This document shows, piece after piece, positions 36,247-44,194 of a stretch of DNA of 64,000 bases (its first letter is position 1; every line of letters begins with the position of its first letter). Below the pieces are notes generated by a model. That model saw only the letters and a program-made list of their open reading frames with translations. It ran no database searches and had not been told where the DNA came from. The translations under genes were made by a program, and so were the position numbers. Source of the stretch: Chryseobacterium sp. JM1 (GTDB lineage Bacteria; Bacteroidota; Bacteroidia; Flavobacteriales; Weeksellaceae); contig NZ_JPRN01000007.1 in assembly GCF_000737715.1 (NCBI RefSeq), forward strand, positions 124,001-188,000. Direction: 5' to 3'.

Positions 36247-36660
36247 TTATTTAAACTTACGGTCTTCTTCTTTGATGCTTACATCATTAATACTGGCATA
36301 TCTTTTCTGCATAAGCCCGTTATGATCAAACTCCCAGTTTTCATTACCATATGCTCTGAACCAATTTCCATCTTTAGTTTGGTATTCATATTCAAATCGG
36401 ACGGCAATACGGTTGTCGGTATGGGCCCAATATTCTTTCTTAAGATGATAATTAAGTTCTTTCTCCCATTTTTTCTGTAGAAAAGTGACAATCTCTTCTC
36501 TTCCGTTAATGAAAGTATCTCTGTTCCTCCATTCGCTGTCACTCGTATATGCTTTGGATACTCTTTCCGGATCCTGGCTGTTCCAGGCATCTTCTGCCAT
36601 CTGTATTTTTTCTTTTGCCGTTTCAAGGGTGAAAGGCGGAAGCGGGTGTTTCTGTTCCAT
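36247..36660 (-). CDS. DUF1348 / NTF2-fold protein
   Basis: 137 residues with the SnoaL/NTF2-like cone fold of DUF1348: '[20 protein letters not shown]', '[20 protein letters not shown]', '[19 protein letters not shown]', '[20 protein letters not shown]' and '[20 protein letters not shown]'. The family includes small enzymes and ligand-binding proteins; substrate unknown. It begins 3 bases after the TetR gene, so it is the regulator's operon partner. Confidence 0.88.
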   Translation of the reverse strand: MEQKHPLPPFTLETAKEKIQMAEDAWNSQDPERVSKAYTSDSEWRNRDTFINGREEIVTFLQKKWEKELNYHLKKEYWAHTDNRIAVRFEYEYQTKDGNWFRAYGNENWEFDHNGLMQKRYASINDVSIKEEDRKFK

Positions 36661-36663
36661 TTT

Positions 36664-37191
36664 TTAAGAAATTAAATGATTAATTATTTTTTTTGATCTT
36701 TCGATGAGTTCATTGGATTTAAAAAGCTGACTTTCTATGAGACTGCTTTCAAACAGTAGATAAATATGGTCTGAAAGTTCTTCCTCTTTTAACAGTTCTG
36801 AAAAATAGGTTCTGAGATCCATTTTGTGATGCTGGATCACGGTTAAAATCTTTACATTATCTACAGGAATTTCCGATAAAATATTAAGAAAGCTGCAGCC
36901 TTGGAAATGTTCTTTCTGGTTCATATGGATCAGAAAATCAAAAGATTTTAAGGCTTTTGATTTCGGGGTTTCTTCCTGTTCACAAAAATGATTTAATTCA
37001 CTGAACCAATATTGATGTCTTACATTAAGGAATTCCACACACAGGTCTTCTTTGGACTTAAAATGCTGGTAAAAACTTGCTTTGGCAACTTTTGCTTCGG
37101 AAATAATCTGATTAATACCTGTGGAATTATATCCCTGTTTACGAAATAAATCTGAGGCCGTCTGAACAATTCTATCTCTTGGAGATGTCAT
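36664..37191 (-). CDS. TetR-family transcriptional regulator
   Basis: 175 residues. N-terminal helix-turn-helix: 'RIVQTASDLFRKQGYNSTGI', 'NQIISEAKVAKASFYQHFKS' and KEDLCVEF. The C-terminal ligand domain ends with 'LIERSKKIINHLIS'. It precedes DUF1348 by 3 bases. A perfect 10-bp inverted repeat in its promoter (37232-37253) is the likely autoregulatory operator. Confidence 0.92.
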   Translation of the reverse strand: MTSPRDRIVQTASDLFRKQGYNSTGINQIISEAKVAKASFYQHFKSKEDLCVEFLNVRHQYWFSELNHFCEQEETPKSKALKSFDFLIHMNQKEHFQGCSFLNILSEIPVDNVKILTVIQHHKMDLRTYFSELLKEEELSDHIYLLFESSLIESQLFKSNELIERSKKIINHLIS

Positions 37192-37209
37192 ATACTATCA
37201 TTTATAGAA

Positions 37210-37253
37210 CAAAGATACAACAAAATACAATACAGACAGACAAGTCTGTCTGT
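37210..37253 (-). promoter_or_regulatory. Promoter and TetR operator
   Basis: On the minus strand TATCTTTG (37217-37210) is the -7 box, 19 bases before the ATG. ACAGACAGAC-AA-GTCTGTCTGT (37232-37253) is a perfect palindrome covering the -33 region, the form bound by many TetR proteins. Confidence 0.8.
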
Positions 37254-37333
37254 CTGTATATTTTTTTAATGATATTTTATTTTTAAGATAAGCTAAGGCA
37301 TTTCGCTACAGATTTTTGTTCTGCTGTTTTTTT

Positions 37334-37457
37334 GAAACATTAAGGAGAATGAAGGAGATAAGAATAGTTAAGGAAAATCTAAAGATTTTTTTAAGCTTTG
37401 CCCTTAAAGCGGAGCTCTTCTTAATGTTCTTAAAAGCTTCATTCTTCTTAATGGTTT
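37334..37457. repeat. About 125-bp imperfect palindrome, copy 2
   Basis: The outer arms GAAACATTAAGGAGAATGAA and TTCATTCTTCTTAATGGTTT are complementary with few mismatches. An inner hairpin AAATCT-AA-AGATTT sits at 37376-37389. Architecture and arm words match copy 1 at 30431-30556. The rest of the 37192-37613 gap holds only the TetR operator and a terminator. Confidence 0.7.
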
Positions 37458-37553
37458 AATAGCTCAAAACTTTCTAGTCAATTTTTATATCAAAGGAAAA
37501 CAAAGCTGTTTTCGATTATTAAAGTAATGCAAAAAATCTACTCGAAAGAGTAC

Positions 37554-37587
37554 AAAAAAAGCCCCTGAAATTGAATTTCAAGGGCTT
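37554..37587 (-). terminator. Terminator after terC
   Basis: AGCCCCTGAAA and TTTCAAGGGCT pair with one wobble around TTGAA. Seven A on the plus strand give the minus-strand T tract. It lies 27 bases past the terC stop. Confidence 0.88.
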
Positions 37588-37613
37588 CTATTTTTAAAGA
37601 AAATTCTTAAGAT

Positions 37614-38657
37614 TTATTTATCTTCCAGTTTCTCTTTCTCATCATCTTCCTTTTCAGGGAAGATAATAGATACAAGAACCGAAAGTACCAATACCCCTCC
37701 TACGATTCCTAATGAAACCGGAGACGGAATATGAATCCATGGTGCGATCAGCATTTTTACCCCGATAAATGAAAGGATAATCGCCAGTCCGTAAGGAAGC
37801 TTGCTGAACATATGGATAAAGTTCGCCAACAGGAAATATAATGACCTCAATCCTAAGATCGCGAAAATATTGGATGTATACAGGATGAACGGGTCATTGG
37901 AGATCGCAAAGATCGCCGGAATAGAGTCTACCGCGAAAAGAACGTCGGTAAATTCAATAACTCCAACCACTACTAAAAGCGGTGTTGCCATTTTGATTCC
38001 GTTTTGGATCGTGAAGAATTTATCACCATCATAATTATCGGAAACTTTCCAGAAGCTTTTGATCAGTCTTGCACCGGCTGTATTGCTATAATCTTCGTCG
38101 TCATCGTCACCTCCGTCACCCCAGGATTTAATTCCGGCATAGACAAGGAACAGACCGAACAGGGCCATTACTACGTTGATCTGTACTGCTTTTCCGAAAA
38201 TATTCATTTCAGGAAGATACGTAAGGTTGATCAACCCTACTCCAGCGAAGATAAATATCGCTCTGAATATCAATGCCCCAATGATTCCCCAGAAGAGAAC
38301 TTTGTGGTGAAGATATTTCGGAACTTTAAAGAACCCGAAAACAAGGATAAATACGAATAAGTTATCCACAGAGAGGGCTTTTTCAATCCAGTAGGCGGCC
38401 TGATACTGCGTAAATTTCTCTACGGCCACAGCGTGGCTTTCAGGACTTCCGTCTGTATTGAAAACCCAATACACCACTCCGGAGAATATCATGGATAGTG
38501 AAATCCATACGATAGACCAGATGGTCGCTTCTTTGGATGATACTTCATGGCTTTTTTTGTTGAATACTCCTAAATCCAGGAGCAGCATGATAACTACCGT
38601 TACCGCAAATCCCCACACCAAGCCCGGGTGCAATTCTAAAATACTTTGATGTTCCAC
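37614..38657 (-). CDS. terC: TerC/Alx-family integral membrane protein
   Basis: 347 residues, about nine membrane segments. Family motifs: 'LVWGFAVTVVIMLLLDLGVF', 'AAYWIEKALSVDNLFVFILV', 'YLHHKVLFWGIIGALIFRA', 'VIEFTDVLFAVDSIPAIFAI' and 'LGLRSLYFLLANFIHMFSKL'. Two acidic intramembrane motifs (ExxLSVDN, EFTDVLFAVDS) are typical of this metal-transporter-like family (Alx exports manganese). It follows the Ter cluster on the same strand with a 175-base gap (38658-38832) and has its own terminator, so it may be the last gene or a separate unit. Confidence 0.92.
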   Translation of the reverse strand: MEHQSILELHPGLVWGFAVTVVIMLLLDLGVFNKKSHEVSSKEATIWSIVWISLSMIFSGVVYWVFNTDGSPESHAVAVEKFTQYQAAYWIEKALSVDNLFVFILVFGFFKVPKYLHHKVLFWGIIGALIFRAIFIFAGVGLINLTYLPEMNIFGKAVQINVVMALFGLFLVYAGIKSWGDGGDDDDEDYSNTAGARLIKSFWKVSDNYDGDKFFTIQNGIKMATPLLVVVGVIEFTDVLFAVDSIPAIFAISNDPFILYTSNIFAILGLRSLYFLLANFIHMFSKLPYGLAIILSFIGVKMLIAPWIHIPSPVSLGIVGGVLVLSVLVSIIFPEKEDDEKEKLEDK

Positions 38658-38832
38658 TTCAGTTTATGTTATTATATGATAAAAGCAATAGATGTACTGG
38701 ATGCACAAATATTGCTAATTTTTAATGTTTTTTATATGATACCAATAGGGTCAATAAGTTTTAGCTCAAGCCTGTAAAACTATTCATTTTTTTTGAATGG
38801 ACCAAAGCTCATTCTTACTGATGATCTACTGA

Positions 38833-39441
38833 TTATAAATAATTCGCCTGAACCGTCTGGATCGTCTGTTCCAGTTTTCTGTCTGAAGTAGGATCTCCGA
38901 TTGCGTTGAATTTCCATTCTCCGTTTCTCTTGTAGAAAACACCCATTACCATAGCAACGTGCCCTTTGAAAGAAGCATCATTAGCGATATCATATTTAGC
39001 GAAAACCTCTCTTACATTGGTAGGTGTTCCTTCATAGATACGGATAGAAGCGAAAGGAATTGTTCCGAAATCCTGTCCCTGGTAACTGTTCAATACCAAT
39101 GCAACGTGTTCTACGTTAGGCTCCAGCTGGCTGAAATCTACGGTGATCACTTCATTGTCTAATCCGTCATCTCCATTCACATCTCCGGTAAGGTCATCAC
39201 CGCTGTGTTTTACAGAACCGTTTCTTGATTTCAGGTTTCCGAAATAGATCACTTCCGTAAGCGTTTTGTTTGAATCAAATAAGATACAGCTTCCATCTAA
39301 GTCTACCGCTTCTTTTTTAGTTCCGAAAAGTCCTTTTTTCTCAATTGCTCCCCAGTTGATTCCCACACAGGCTTGGGTAAGCTCGGCACCGTTTTCCTTT
39401 TTCAGGTTGATTCTTTGACCTTTTTGTAAGTTAATAGCCAT
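38833..39441 (-). CDS. terD: TerD-family protein
   Basis: 202 residues. TerD/TerE fold with 'MAINLQKGQRINLKKENGAE', 'VDLDGSCILFDSNKTLTEVI', the Ca-binding acidic block 'HSGDDLTGDVNGDDGLDNEV', 'HVALVLNSYQGQDFGTIPFA', and 'MVMGVFYKRNGEWKFNAIGD'. A KKGLFGTKKE insert after the first strand and CVGINWG distinguish it from the second TerD gene at 41637-42194. It is the 3'-most Ter gene before terC. TerD proteins bind calcium and support stress responses to tellurite, phage and DNA damage. Confidence 0.93.
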   Translation of the reverse strand: MAINLQKGQRINLKKENGAELTQACVGINWGAIEKKGLFGTKKEAVDLDGSCILFDSNKTLTEVIYFGNLKSRNGSVKHSGDDLTGDVNGDDGLDNEVITVDFSQLEPNVEHVALVLNSYQGQDFGTIPFASIRIYEGTPTNVREVFAKYDIANDASFKGHVAMVMGVFYKRNGEWKFNAIGDPTSDRKLEQTIQTVQANYL

Positions 39442-39500
39442 CTTTTTATGTTTAGTATTGTTATGTATTCTAAGGCGAAATGATTGGTTTTTCTTTCGCT

Positions 39501-40424
39501 TTAATTGTTATTCAAATTTAAATTAAGCATTGCGCGCAGGATATTCGTTTCTTCGTCGAAATCGAATATTTTGCTCATAATATCTATATTTTCCAGGTTT
39601 TTGAGATAGTCTTTCAGCACATTGCCCACTTCTGCAGGAATCGTTCTTTTCCTTTCATTAATGGTATTTTCCAGCAGTTCATTTTTTGTTTTCAGCTGAT
39701 TGATAATTGAACTCTGATTCGACTGGTTCTCGGAAACATCCAGTTTTTCAAGATCCCCGTCAAACAGGTAGAGTTTTTTATCATCGATGCCGAAAATAAA
39801 ATGATCATCAGACTGAAATATCTTGAAGAGCTCATACTCATAAGTCCCGATGAGATAACCGCAGACAAAACGCACTTTAAAACTCTGGATATTGAGTCTT
39901 CCCAAAAGTTTCCTTTCTATCGTATAATCTTTGTACTGATAGGCCGGAAAAGGCTTGGGTTTCAACTGCTCTTCATCCGCATTGGTCCTGTAGAATTCCT
40001 GTCCGTATTTTTTATGGAAATACAGAACATTGTTCCAGTCTGCTGTAAAAATATCTTCGGTAAGGTCTTTATAAAGCATTTTCAGATGCTGGGAAAATAT
40101 ACCGCTGTACATCTTCCGGTCGGTCTGAAAACTGTCTACCCGTCTTTCCTCAAAACCTTCAATATATTTATTATTAACGTCAATTTCATTAATCACAGCC
40201 AGCATATCATTTTCCTTCTGCCGTTTTATTTTGGTGAGAAGTTCTATAAGGCTGTCGGTATACTGCAGGTGGAAAAGTTCCAGCTTATTGTAGTCCAGAG
40301 CGGTATTTTCTTGAAACAAATTATGGATGATATCCGTTTTGATGTAAATAGATATGATATCGATATGTTCAAAAAAATTAGCAAGAAGTTTAAGCTTTGT
40401 TAATCTTCTTTTGCTCTGAGACAT
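39501..40424 (-). CDS. Uncharacterised Ter-cluster protein
   Basis: About 307 residues from ATG 40424 (MSQSKRRLTKLKLL); an in-frame GTG at 40448 is the alternative start. Not recognised. Mostly alpha-helical with coiled-coil potential at about 60-125 and 240-290. A compact middle segment rich in Tyr and Phe ('FKVRFVCGYLIGTYEYELFK', 'DDHFIFGIDDKKLYLFDGD') may be a small beta domain. No signal peptide or membrane segment. It sits between telA and terD in a same-strand run, so a role with TelA/TerD is likely. Confidence 0.65.
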   Translation of the reverse strand: MSQSKRRLTKLKLLANFFEHIDIISIYIKTDIIHNLFQENTALDYNKLELFHLQYTDSLIELLTKIKRQKENDMLAVINEIDVNNKYIEGFEERRVDSFQTDRKMYSGIFSQHLKMLYKDLTEDIFTADWNNVLYFHKKYGQEFYRTNADEEQLKPKPFPAYQYKDYTIERKLLGRLNIQSFKVRFVCGYLIGTYEYELFKIFQSDDHFIFGIDDKKLYLFDGDLEKLDVSENQSNQSSIINQLKTKNELLENTINERKRTIPAEVGNVLKDYLKNLENIDIMSKIFDFDEETNILRAMLNLNLNNN

Positions 40425-40464
40425 TATGGTTGCTGCATCATCCCCCACCTTGGTATTCTGTTAA

Positions 40465-41634
40465 TTAACCTCTGACGTTTGCTTTTAATTCATGCTCCAG
40501 TGTCTGAAGATCCTGATCCAGTTTTCTTCTTCCTTCGGCACCCTGTTTTTGGATCTGTTTTACTTCATTCAATGTATTGATAAGCATTGAAGTAGTTTCT
40601 CTCAATGTTTCTACCGATACGATGGTCTGCTCGTTGGCTCTCGCCACATTCACTGAATTCTGACCCAGACGTTCTGCATTTTTCTTCAGAATGGCTTCTG
40701 TAGTAGAAGATACCTTCTGCTGGATCTCGATATTCTGCTGCTGTCTGTACATTGCTACTGCCAGTGAAAGCTGGTTTTTCCAAACCGGAAGTGTTGTGGT
40801 AAGGATCGTCTGTGCTTTTTCAGCGATAGAAACGTTGTTATTCTGTACCAGTCTGATCTGTGGAAGAGACTGCATCATGATGATACGCACCACTTTAAGA
40901 TCGGCCATTCTTCTGTCTAATCTCGCGATGAAATCTCTTTTATCAGCGATCTGGTAATCCTGATAGGTCTGTGGATCGGCTTCCATTTGGGCTAATTCTC
41001 CGGCAGCTCTTTCCATTCTTACATTACCGGCGATCACCAATTCTTCGATAGCTTTAATGGAATTCACATTGCTCTCAAAAATGGTCTGAAGAACAGCGTT
41101 ATCTTTGGTAGAAGTGATGATTCCTGCATTTACTTTATGAGCGATTTGCTCGATATTGTTGATGATCTTATCATATTTCGTGAACAGATTTTCCACCTGC
41201 GTGATCACCTTTTTCATGAACGGGATCTTGCTTAGAAAGCTTTTCACTTTATTCTGCTGAAGTTCATCAACATCTACGTAGTTCAATTCTACCAATAGAT
41301 CATTGATAAGTACGCCCACTTCACCTGAGTTGGATCTTCTTACATTTCCTAAGAAGCTGTCACTCTGATTGGATAAAGTTTTCTGAAGCTCAGCTCCATA
41401 ATTCACGATGGAACCAGGATTGGTCTCATCGATAGAATTGGCAAGAACTTCATATTTCTTACGCTCTTCTACCTGCAGCTGAGTCAGATTTACATTCCCT
41501 TCTCTGTCTACAAGAACCGCCGGTGCCGTATTTTGTACAGGCTGACTCGGTGGAGCCATCGGAGCTGGTTCAAATGTTTTAAGAGGTTCAATGGATCCCA
41601 TTGGATCTATAGGTTGATTTTCCTGATTGTCCAT
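40465..41634 (-). CDS. telA: TelA/KlaA-family toxic anion resistance protein
   Basis: 389 residues. A proline-rich N-terminus (about 1-40) precedes a long helical TelA domain: 'NYGAELQKTLSNQSDSFLGN', 'VGVLINDLLVELNYVDVDEL', 'SFLSKIPFMKKVITQVENLF', 'LPVWKNQLSLAVAMYRQQQN', and 'VETLRETTSMLINTLNEVKQ'. Family members confer tellurite and cell-envelope stress tolerance. It begins 2 bases after the terD gene at 41637. Cytoplasmic, probably oligomeric. Confidence 0.93.
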   Translation of the reverse strand: MDNQENQPIDPMGSIEPLKTFEPAPMAPPSQPVQNTAPAVLVDREGNVNLTQLQVEERKKYEVLANSIDETNPGSIVNYGAELQKTLSNQSDSFLGNVRRSNSGEVGVLINDLLVELNYVDVDELQQNKVKSFLSKIPFMKKVITQVENLFTKYDKIINNIEQIAHKVNAGIITSTKDNAVLQTIFESNVNSIKAIEELVIAGNVRMERAAGELAQMEADPQTYQDYQIADKRDFIARLDRRMADLKVVRIIMMQSLPQIRLVQNNNVSIAEKAQTILTTTLPVWKNQLSLAVAMYRQQQNIEIQQKVSSTTEAILKKNAERLGQNSVNVARANEQTIVSVETLRETTSMLINTLNEVKQIQKQGAEGRRKLDQDLQTLEHELKANVRG

Positions 41635-41636
41635 AA

Positions 41637-42194
41637 TTACTTTTGATAAATTGATACGAATTTGTCAAGGCCGTCTCTCTGTCCTGCCCCAACAGCTTCA
41701 AATTTCCATTCTCCGTTTCTGTTGTAGATTCTTCCGAATTCTACAGCCGTTTCAATAGAGAAATCTTCGTCTAATTCATATTTAAGGATTTCTTCGTTGG
41801 TATCTGTATTGAAAATTCTGATGAAAGAATTTCTTACCTGTCCGAAGTTCTGCTTTCTTGCATCAGCATCGTGGATGGTTACCACTACTGTAATTTCCTG
41901 AATCGCTGAATCTATTTTTGTAAGATCAATTTTGATCTGCTCGTCATCTCCCGAACCTTCACCGGTAAGGTTGTCTCCTGTGTGAATCACAGATTTGTCC
42001 GGAGATTCTAAATTATTATAGAAAATAAAGTGACTGTCTGAAACCAGTTTTTTGTCCTCGCCCAACAAAAATAATGAAGCGTCAAGGTCAAAACCTGTTC
42101 CTGTAGAAGTATTATTGATATCCCATCCTAAACCTACAGTGAATTTAGGTGCGTTAATGTTTTCTCTCTGTCCTTTTTGTAAGTTAATAGCCAT
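41637..42194 (-). CDS. TerD-family protein (TerD/TerE type)
   Basis: 185 residues, the canonical TerD length. Motifs: 'MAINLQKGQRENINAPKFTV', 'GLGWDINNTSTGTGFDLDAS', 'HTGDNLTGEGSGDDEQIKID' (calcium-binding), and 'TAVEFGRIYNRNGEWKFEAV'. Its start overlaps the end of the phosphoribosyltransferase-like gene by 11 bases, so the two are translationally coupled. Confidence 0.93.
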   Translation of the reverse strand: MAINLQKGQRENINAPKFTVGLGWDINNTSTGTGFDLDASLFLLGEDKKLVSDSHFIFYNNLESPDKSVIHTGDNLTGEGSGDDEQIKIDLTKIDSAIQEITVVVTIHDADARKQNFGQVRNSFIRIFNTDTNEEILKYELDEDFSIETAVEFGRIYNRNGEWKFEAVGAGQRDGLDKFVSIYQK

Positions 42195-43008
42195 AATATA
42201 GTTCCGTTTGTGTTAAAGTATTGATGTTATTTTCGTATTCTTTTATTAAATGATAATTGTTGCTGATCGCCAGCTCCAGAAGCAGGTCCATCTGCTCCTT
42301 TTTTACTTTAGACGTAAGATAGTCAAAATTACTTGAATCCAGGCCTAAAATATATTTCACGATCCTTGTGTTAAATTCAAAACTTGGCTTTGTCATTACT
42401 TCTGCCACGTGTTTGATGTTTTTCACGGCATAATAATTAAAGAAATTTTCAATCTTAGGATCAAGGTCAAAATTCATCAGTTCCGCATAATAGAGGAACA
42501 TAAAATCGGCCTCCACATGATATTCGTTCAAAATCCTGTTCACCGTATATTCGTGGCTTCCCGTGATTTTAATATCGTCTATAAAAATACAAAGTTTTCC
42601 GCGTAAAAAATCCTTATCGATATAATAAGTATCATTCGCAATCAGATTTTTACGGTCTTCAAAATTAAGATTCCCATAATCCGTGATATACGTGTGATTA
42701 CGGTTGATCTTGGAGATAATACTGGATCTCATCCCTTTCTGAAACAGGTACAGATCCAGATGCTTTTTAAAGAAAAAACATAAAAAATTAGAAGCCGTAG
42801 GAATGGCCATATACGGACTTGGAAGAACCACGATCTCTTTTTCTGTGTTTAAAAGTTCCGCATGTTCTGCAATAAATCCGTTGAATAATTCTTTAGCAAA
42901 CTTCTCAGCATACGACTTATCGCCATATTTGAAATAGCTGTATTCTGCGGGTGAAAAAGTGAACTCATCTGCAGAATGAATGTGGTGTAAGCTGTATCTT
43001 TTATTCAT
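42184..43008 (-). CDS. Phosphoribosyltransferase-like protein of the Ter cluster
   Basis: 274 residues. The PRPP-binding signature is visible as 'LCIFIDDIKITGSHEYTVNR' (hydrophobic strand, DD, then TGS), as in type I phosphoribosyltransferases. 'VVLPSPYMAIPTASNFLCFF' is the preceding substrate-side strand. The C-terminal third is helical and unassigned. Ter loci in other bacteria carry a biosynthetic module with a phosphoribosyltransferase and a HAD phosphatase, proposed to make a nucleoside-like metabolite. This gene and the next upstream one fit that module. Confidence 0.75.
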   Translation of the reverse strand: MNKRYSLHHIHSADEFTFSPAEYSYFKYGDKSYAEKFAKELFNGFIAEHAELLNTEKEIVVLPSPYMAIPTASNFLCFFFKKHLDLYLFQKGMRSSIISKINRNHTYITDYGNLNFEDRKNLIANDTYYIDKDFLRGKLCIFIDDIKITGSHEYTVNRILNEYHVEADFMFLYYAELMNFDLDPKIENFFNYYAVKNIKHVAEVMTKPSFEFNTRIVKYILGLDSSNFDYLTSKVKKEQMDLLLELAISNNYHLIKEYENNINTLTQTELYYGY

Positions 43009-43014
43009 ATTAAT

Positions 43015-43683
43015 TTAGTGTTTAAGTAAATGAGCACTGAAGCCGAAATCTTTCGCTCCCTTGTAATCTGCCACTGGATTGTCTCCGATATGCAGGATAC
43101 GATGCATCGGAAGATTCTGGTCTTTAAGGTTATTCTTCACTTCCTGAAAAATAAGAGGATTCGGTTTGGAAATATTGATCTCATCCGAATAAATATGAAA
43201 GTCTATATACTGATCCAATTCTTCCTGAACCAGAAACTTTCTCATTGTCCTTCCTTTGATAAATCCTGTATTGCTCAGAATATTTACCGTTTTTCCTTCA
43301 TTTTTGATCTGATCAAAAAACTCTTTTATATTTTCGAAAATAATAACAGGTTTGTATTCTAAAAACAGTTCTTCGCTTTTCAGATAAAACCCTTCCAATT
43401 TTTCTTTATCCAATTGTTTTACATCTACATCCAGTGATCCCAGAATCAGTAAATACATTTCAAAAGTATCAATATTCCCTCCTGTAACTTCATTGATGGT
43501 ATTGCAGAGATCATCATAATATTTTACAGTTTTCGCAACCTCAGCAATCGGTTTGTCAATATTAAAAAACGAGGTGAACAGCTCAACTCTTTTTGTTTTA
43601 AATTCAGGGTGAGATTTGATTAGGGTGAGCCACAGGTCAAAAGAAAAATGATAGTGGTTGTGAATGTCGATATCCGTTTTCAA
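43015..43683 (-). CDS. HAD-family hydrolase, first gene of the Ter operon
   Basis: 222 residues. The HAD fold is recognisable from motif II ('VNILSNTGFIKG'), the lysine/DxxKP region ('FHIYSDEINISKPNPLIFQE') and motif IV ('RILHIGDNPVADYKGAKDFG', with GDN then D). Motif I is unusual: 'HYHFSFDLWLTLIKSHPEFK' gives FSFDLWLTL with a single Asp, whereas DxD is typical. 6 bases separate it from the phosphoribosyltransferase-like gene. Predicted small-molecule phosphatase. Confidence 0.82.
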   Translation of the reverse strand: MKTDIDIHNHYHFSFDLWLTLIKSHPEFKTKRVELFTSFFNIDKPIAEVAKTVKYYDDLCNTINEVTGGNIDTFEMYLLILGSLDVDVKQLDKEKLEGFYLKSEELFLEYKPVIIFENIKEFFDQIKNEGKTVNILSNTGFIKGRTMRKFLVQEELDQYIDFHIYSDEINISKPNPLIFQEVKNNLKDQNLPMHRILHIGDNPVADYKGAKDFGFSAHLLKH

Positions 43684-43772
43684 TAGTTTTAAGTTAAAAG
43701 TTTTATTTAGCTTTCTTGAAAAAGATTTAAAATTGTTTAATCATCAACAAGTGTTTAATTGGGTATTCTTCC

Positions 43773-43780
43773 CAAAGATA
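43773..43780 (-). promoter_or_regulatory. Putative -7 box of the Ter operon
   Basis: TATCTTTG on the minus strand, about 90 bases upstream of the HAD gene, fits TAnnTTTG. The -33 region is AT-rich without a clear TTG. Confidence 0.5.
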
Positions 43781-43896
43781 AAATTTTTCTTAGAAAAGCA
43801 TTACGTACTTCTCTGTTTTAAGAAATTTTTATGAATTTTTGCCTGCTTTTCTATTGGTTGCGGTCAGGCTTAACAATTTGTTTAAATTCCCTGATC

Positions 43897-43942
43897 AAAA
43901 AATTTATCTAAAAAATTTTGGACAATTAAAAAATTTATCTAA
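43897..43942. repeat. Direct 15-bp repeat at the EF-G paralog promoter
   Basis: AAAAAATTTATCTAA occurs at 43897-43911 and again at 43928-43942, a 31-base period (about three helical turns). The second copy overlaps the -7 region. It may be a regulator site. Confidence 0.6.
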
Positions 43943-43947
43943 TTTCG
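43916..43947 (+). promoter_or_regulatory. Promoter of the leader ORF / EF-G paralog unit
   Basis: TTTTG (43916-43920), 19 bases, then TAATTTCG (43940-43947). Spacing is ideal for a Bacteroidota promoter; the -7 box has TTTCG instead of TTTG. Confidence 0.6.
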
Positions 43948-43967
43948 CAACCGATTAAAAATCAACA

Positions 43968-44054
43968 ATGTCAACAACAATGATAAATATAATAACTTTA
44001 AGTAACCCTGTGAGAGCTGTGTACTCTGGCAGCACTCAATATTTATCTGAATAG
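43968..44054 (+). CDS. Possible 28-residue leader peptide
   Basis: ATG 43968 to TAG 44054 encodes MSTTMINIITLSNPVRAVYS plus 8 more residues. It lies about 15-20 bases after the predicted transcription start and 36 bases before an intrinsic terminator that precedes the EF-G paralog. This is the layout of ribosome-controlled attenuation as known for tet(M)-type ribosome-protection genes. No homolog recognised, and translation is unproved. Confidence 0.4.
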   Translation: MSTTMINIITLSNPVRAVYSGSTQYLSE

Positions 44055-44089
44055 TTCCTTAGATCTTTTATTACTAAAAATATATTGAA

Positions 44090-44117
44090 GACCTATCTGT
44101 TCAGATGGGTCTTTTTT
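44090..44117 (+). terminator. Terminator/attenuator upstream of the EF-G paralog
   Basis: GACCTATCTG and CAGATGGGTC pair over 10 bp (one T-G wobble) around TT and run into T6. It lies between the leader ORF and the structural gene, with no other gene that it could end. Confidence 0.8.
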
Positions 44118-44194
44118 GCTGCCTTATTTTCAGACCTCGAAACGAGGAGAATACGTATCTGTATTCTCAAAATCAACAATTTAAATTCAGCAAA

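Noticed and set aside
44105..44194. 30-residue N-terminal extension of the EF-G paralog
   Set aside because: It would start inside the terminator hairpin's T tract and has no counterpart in EF-G; the family start MKYNTRNIG fits at 44195.
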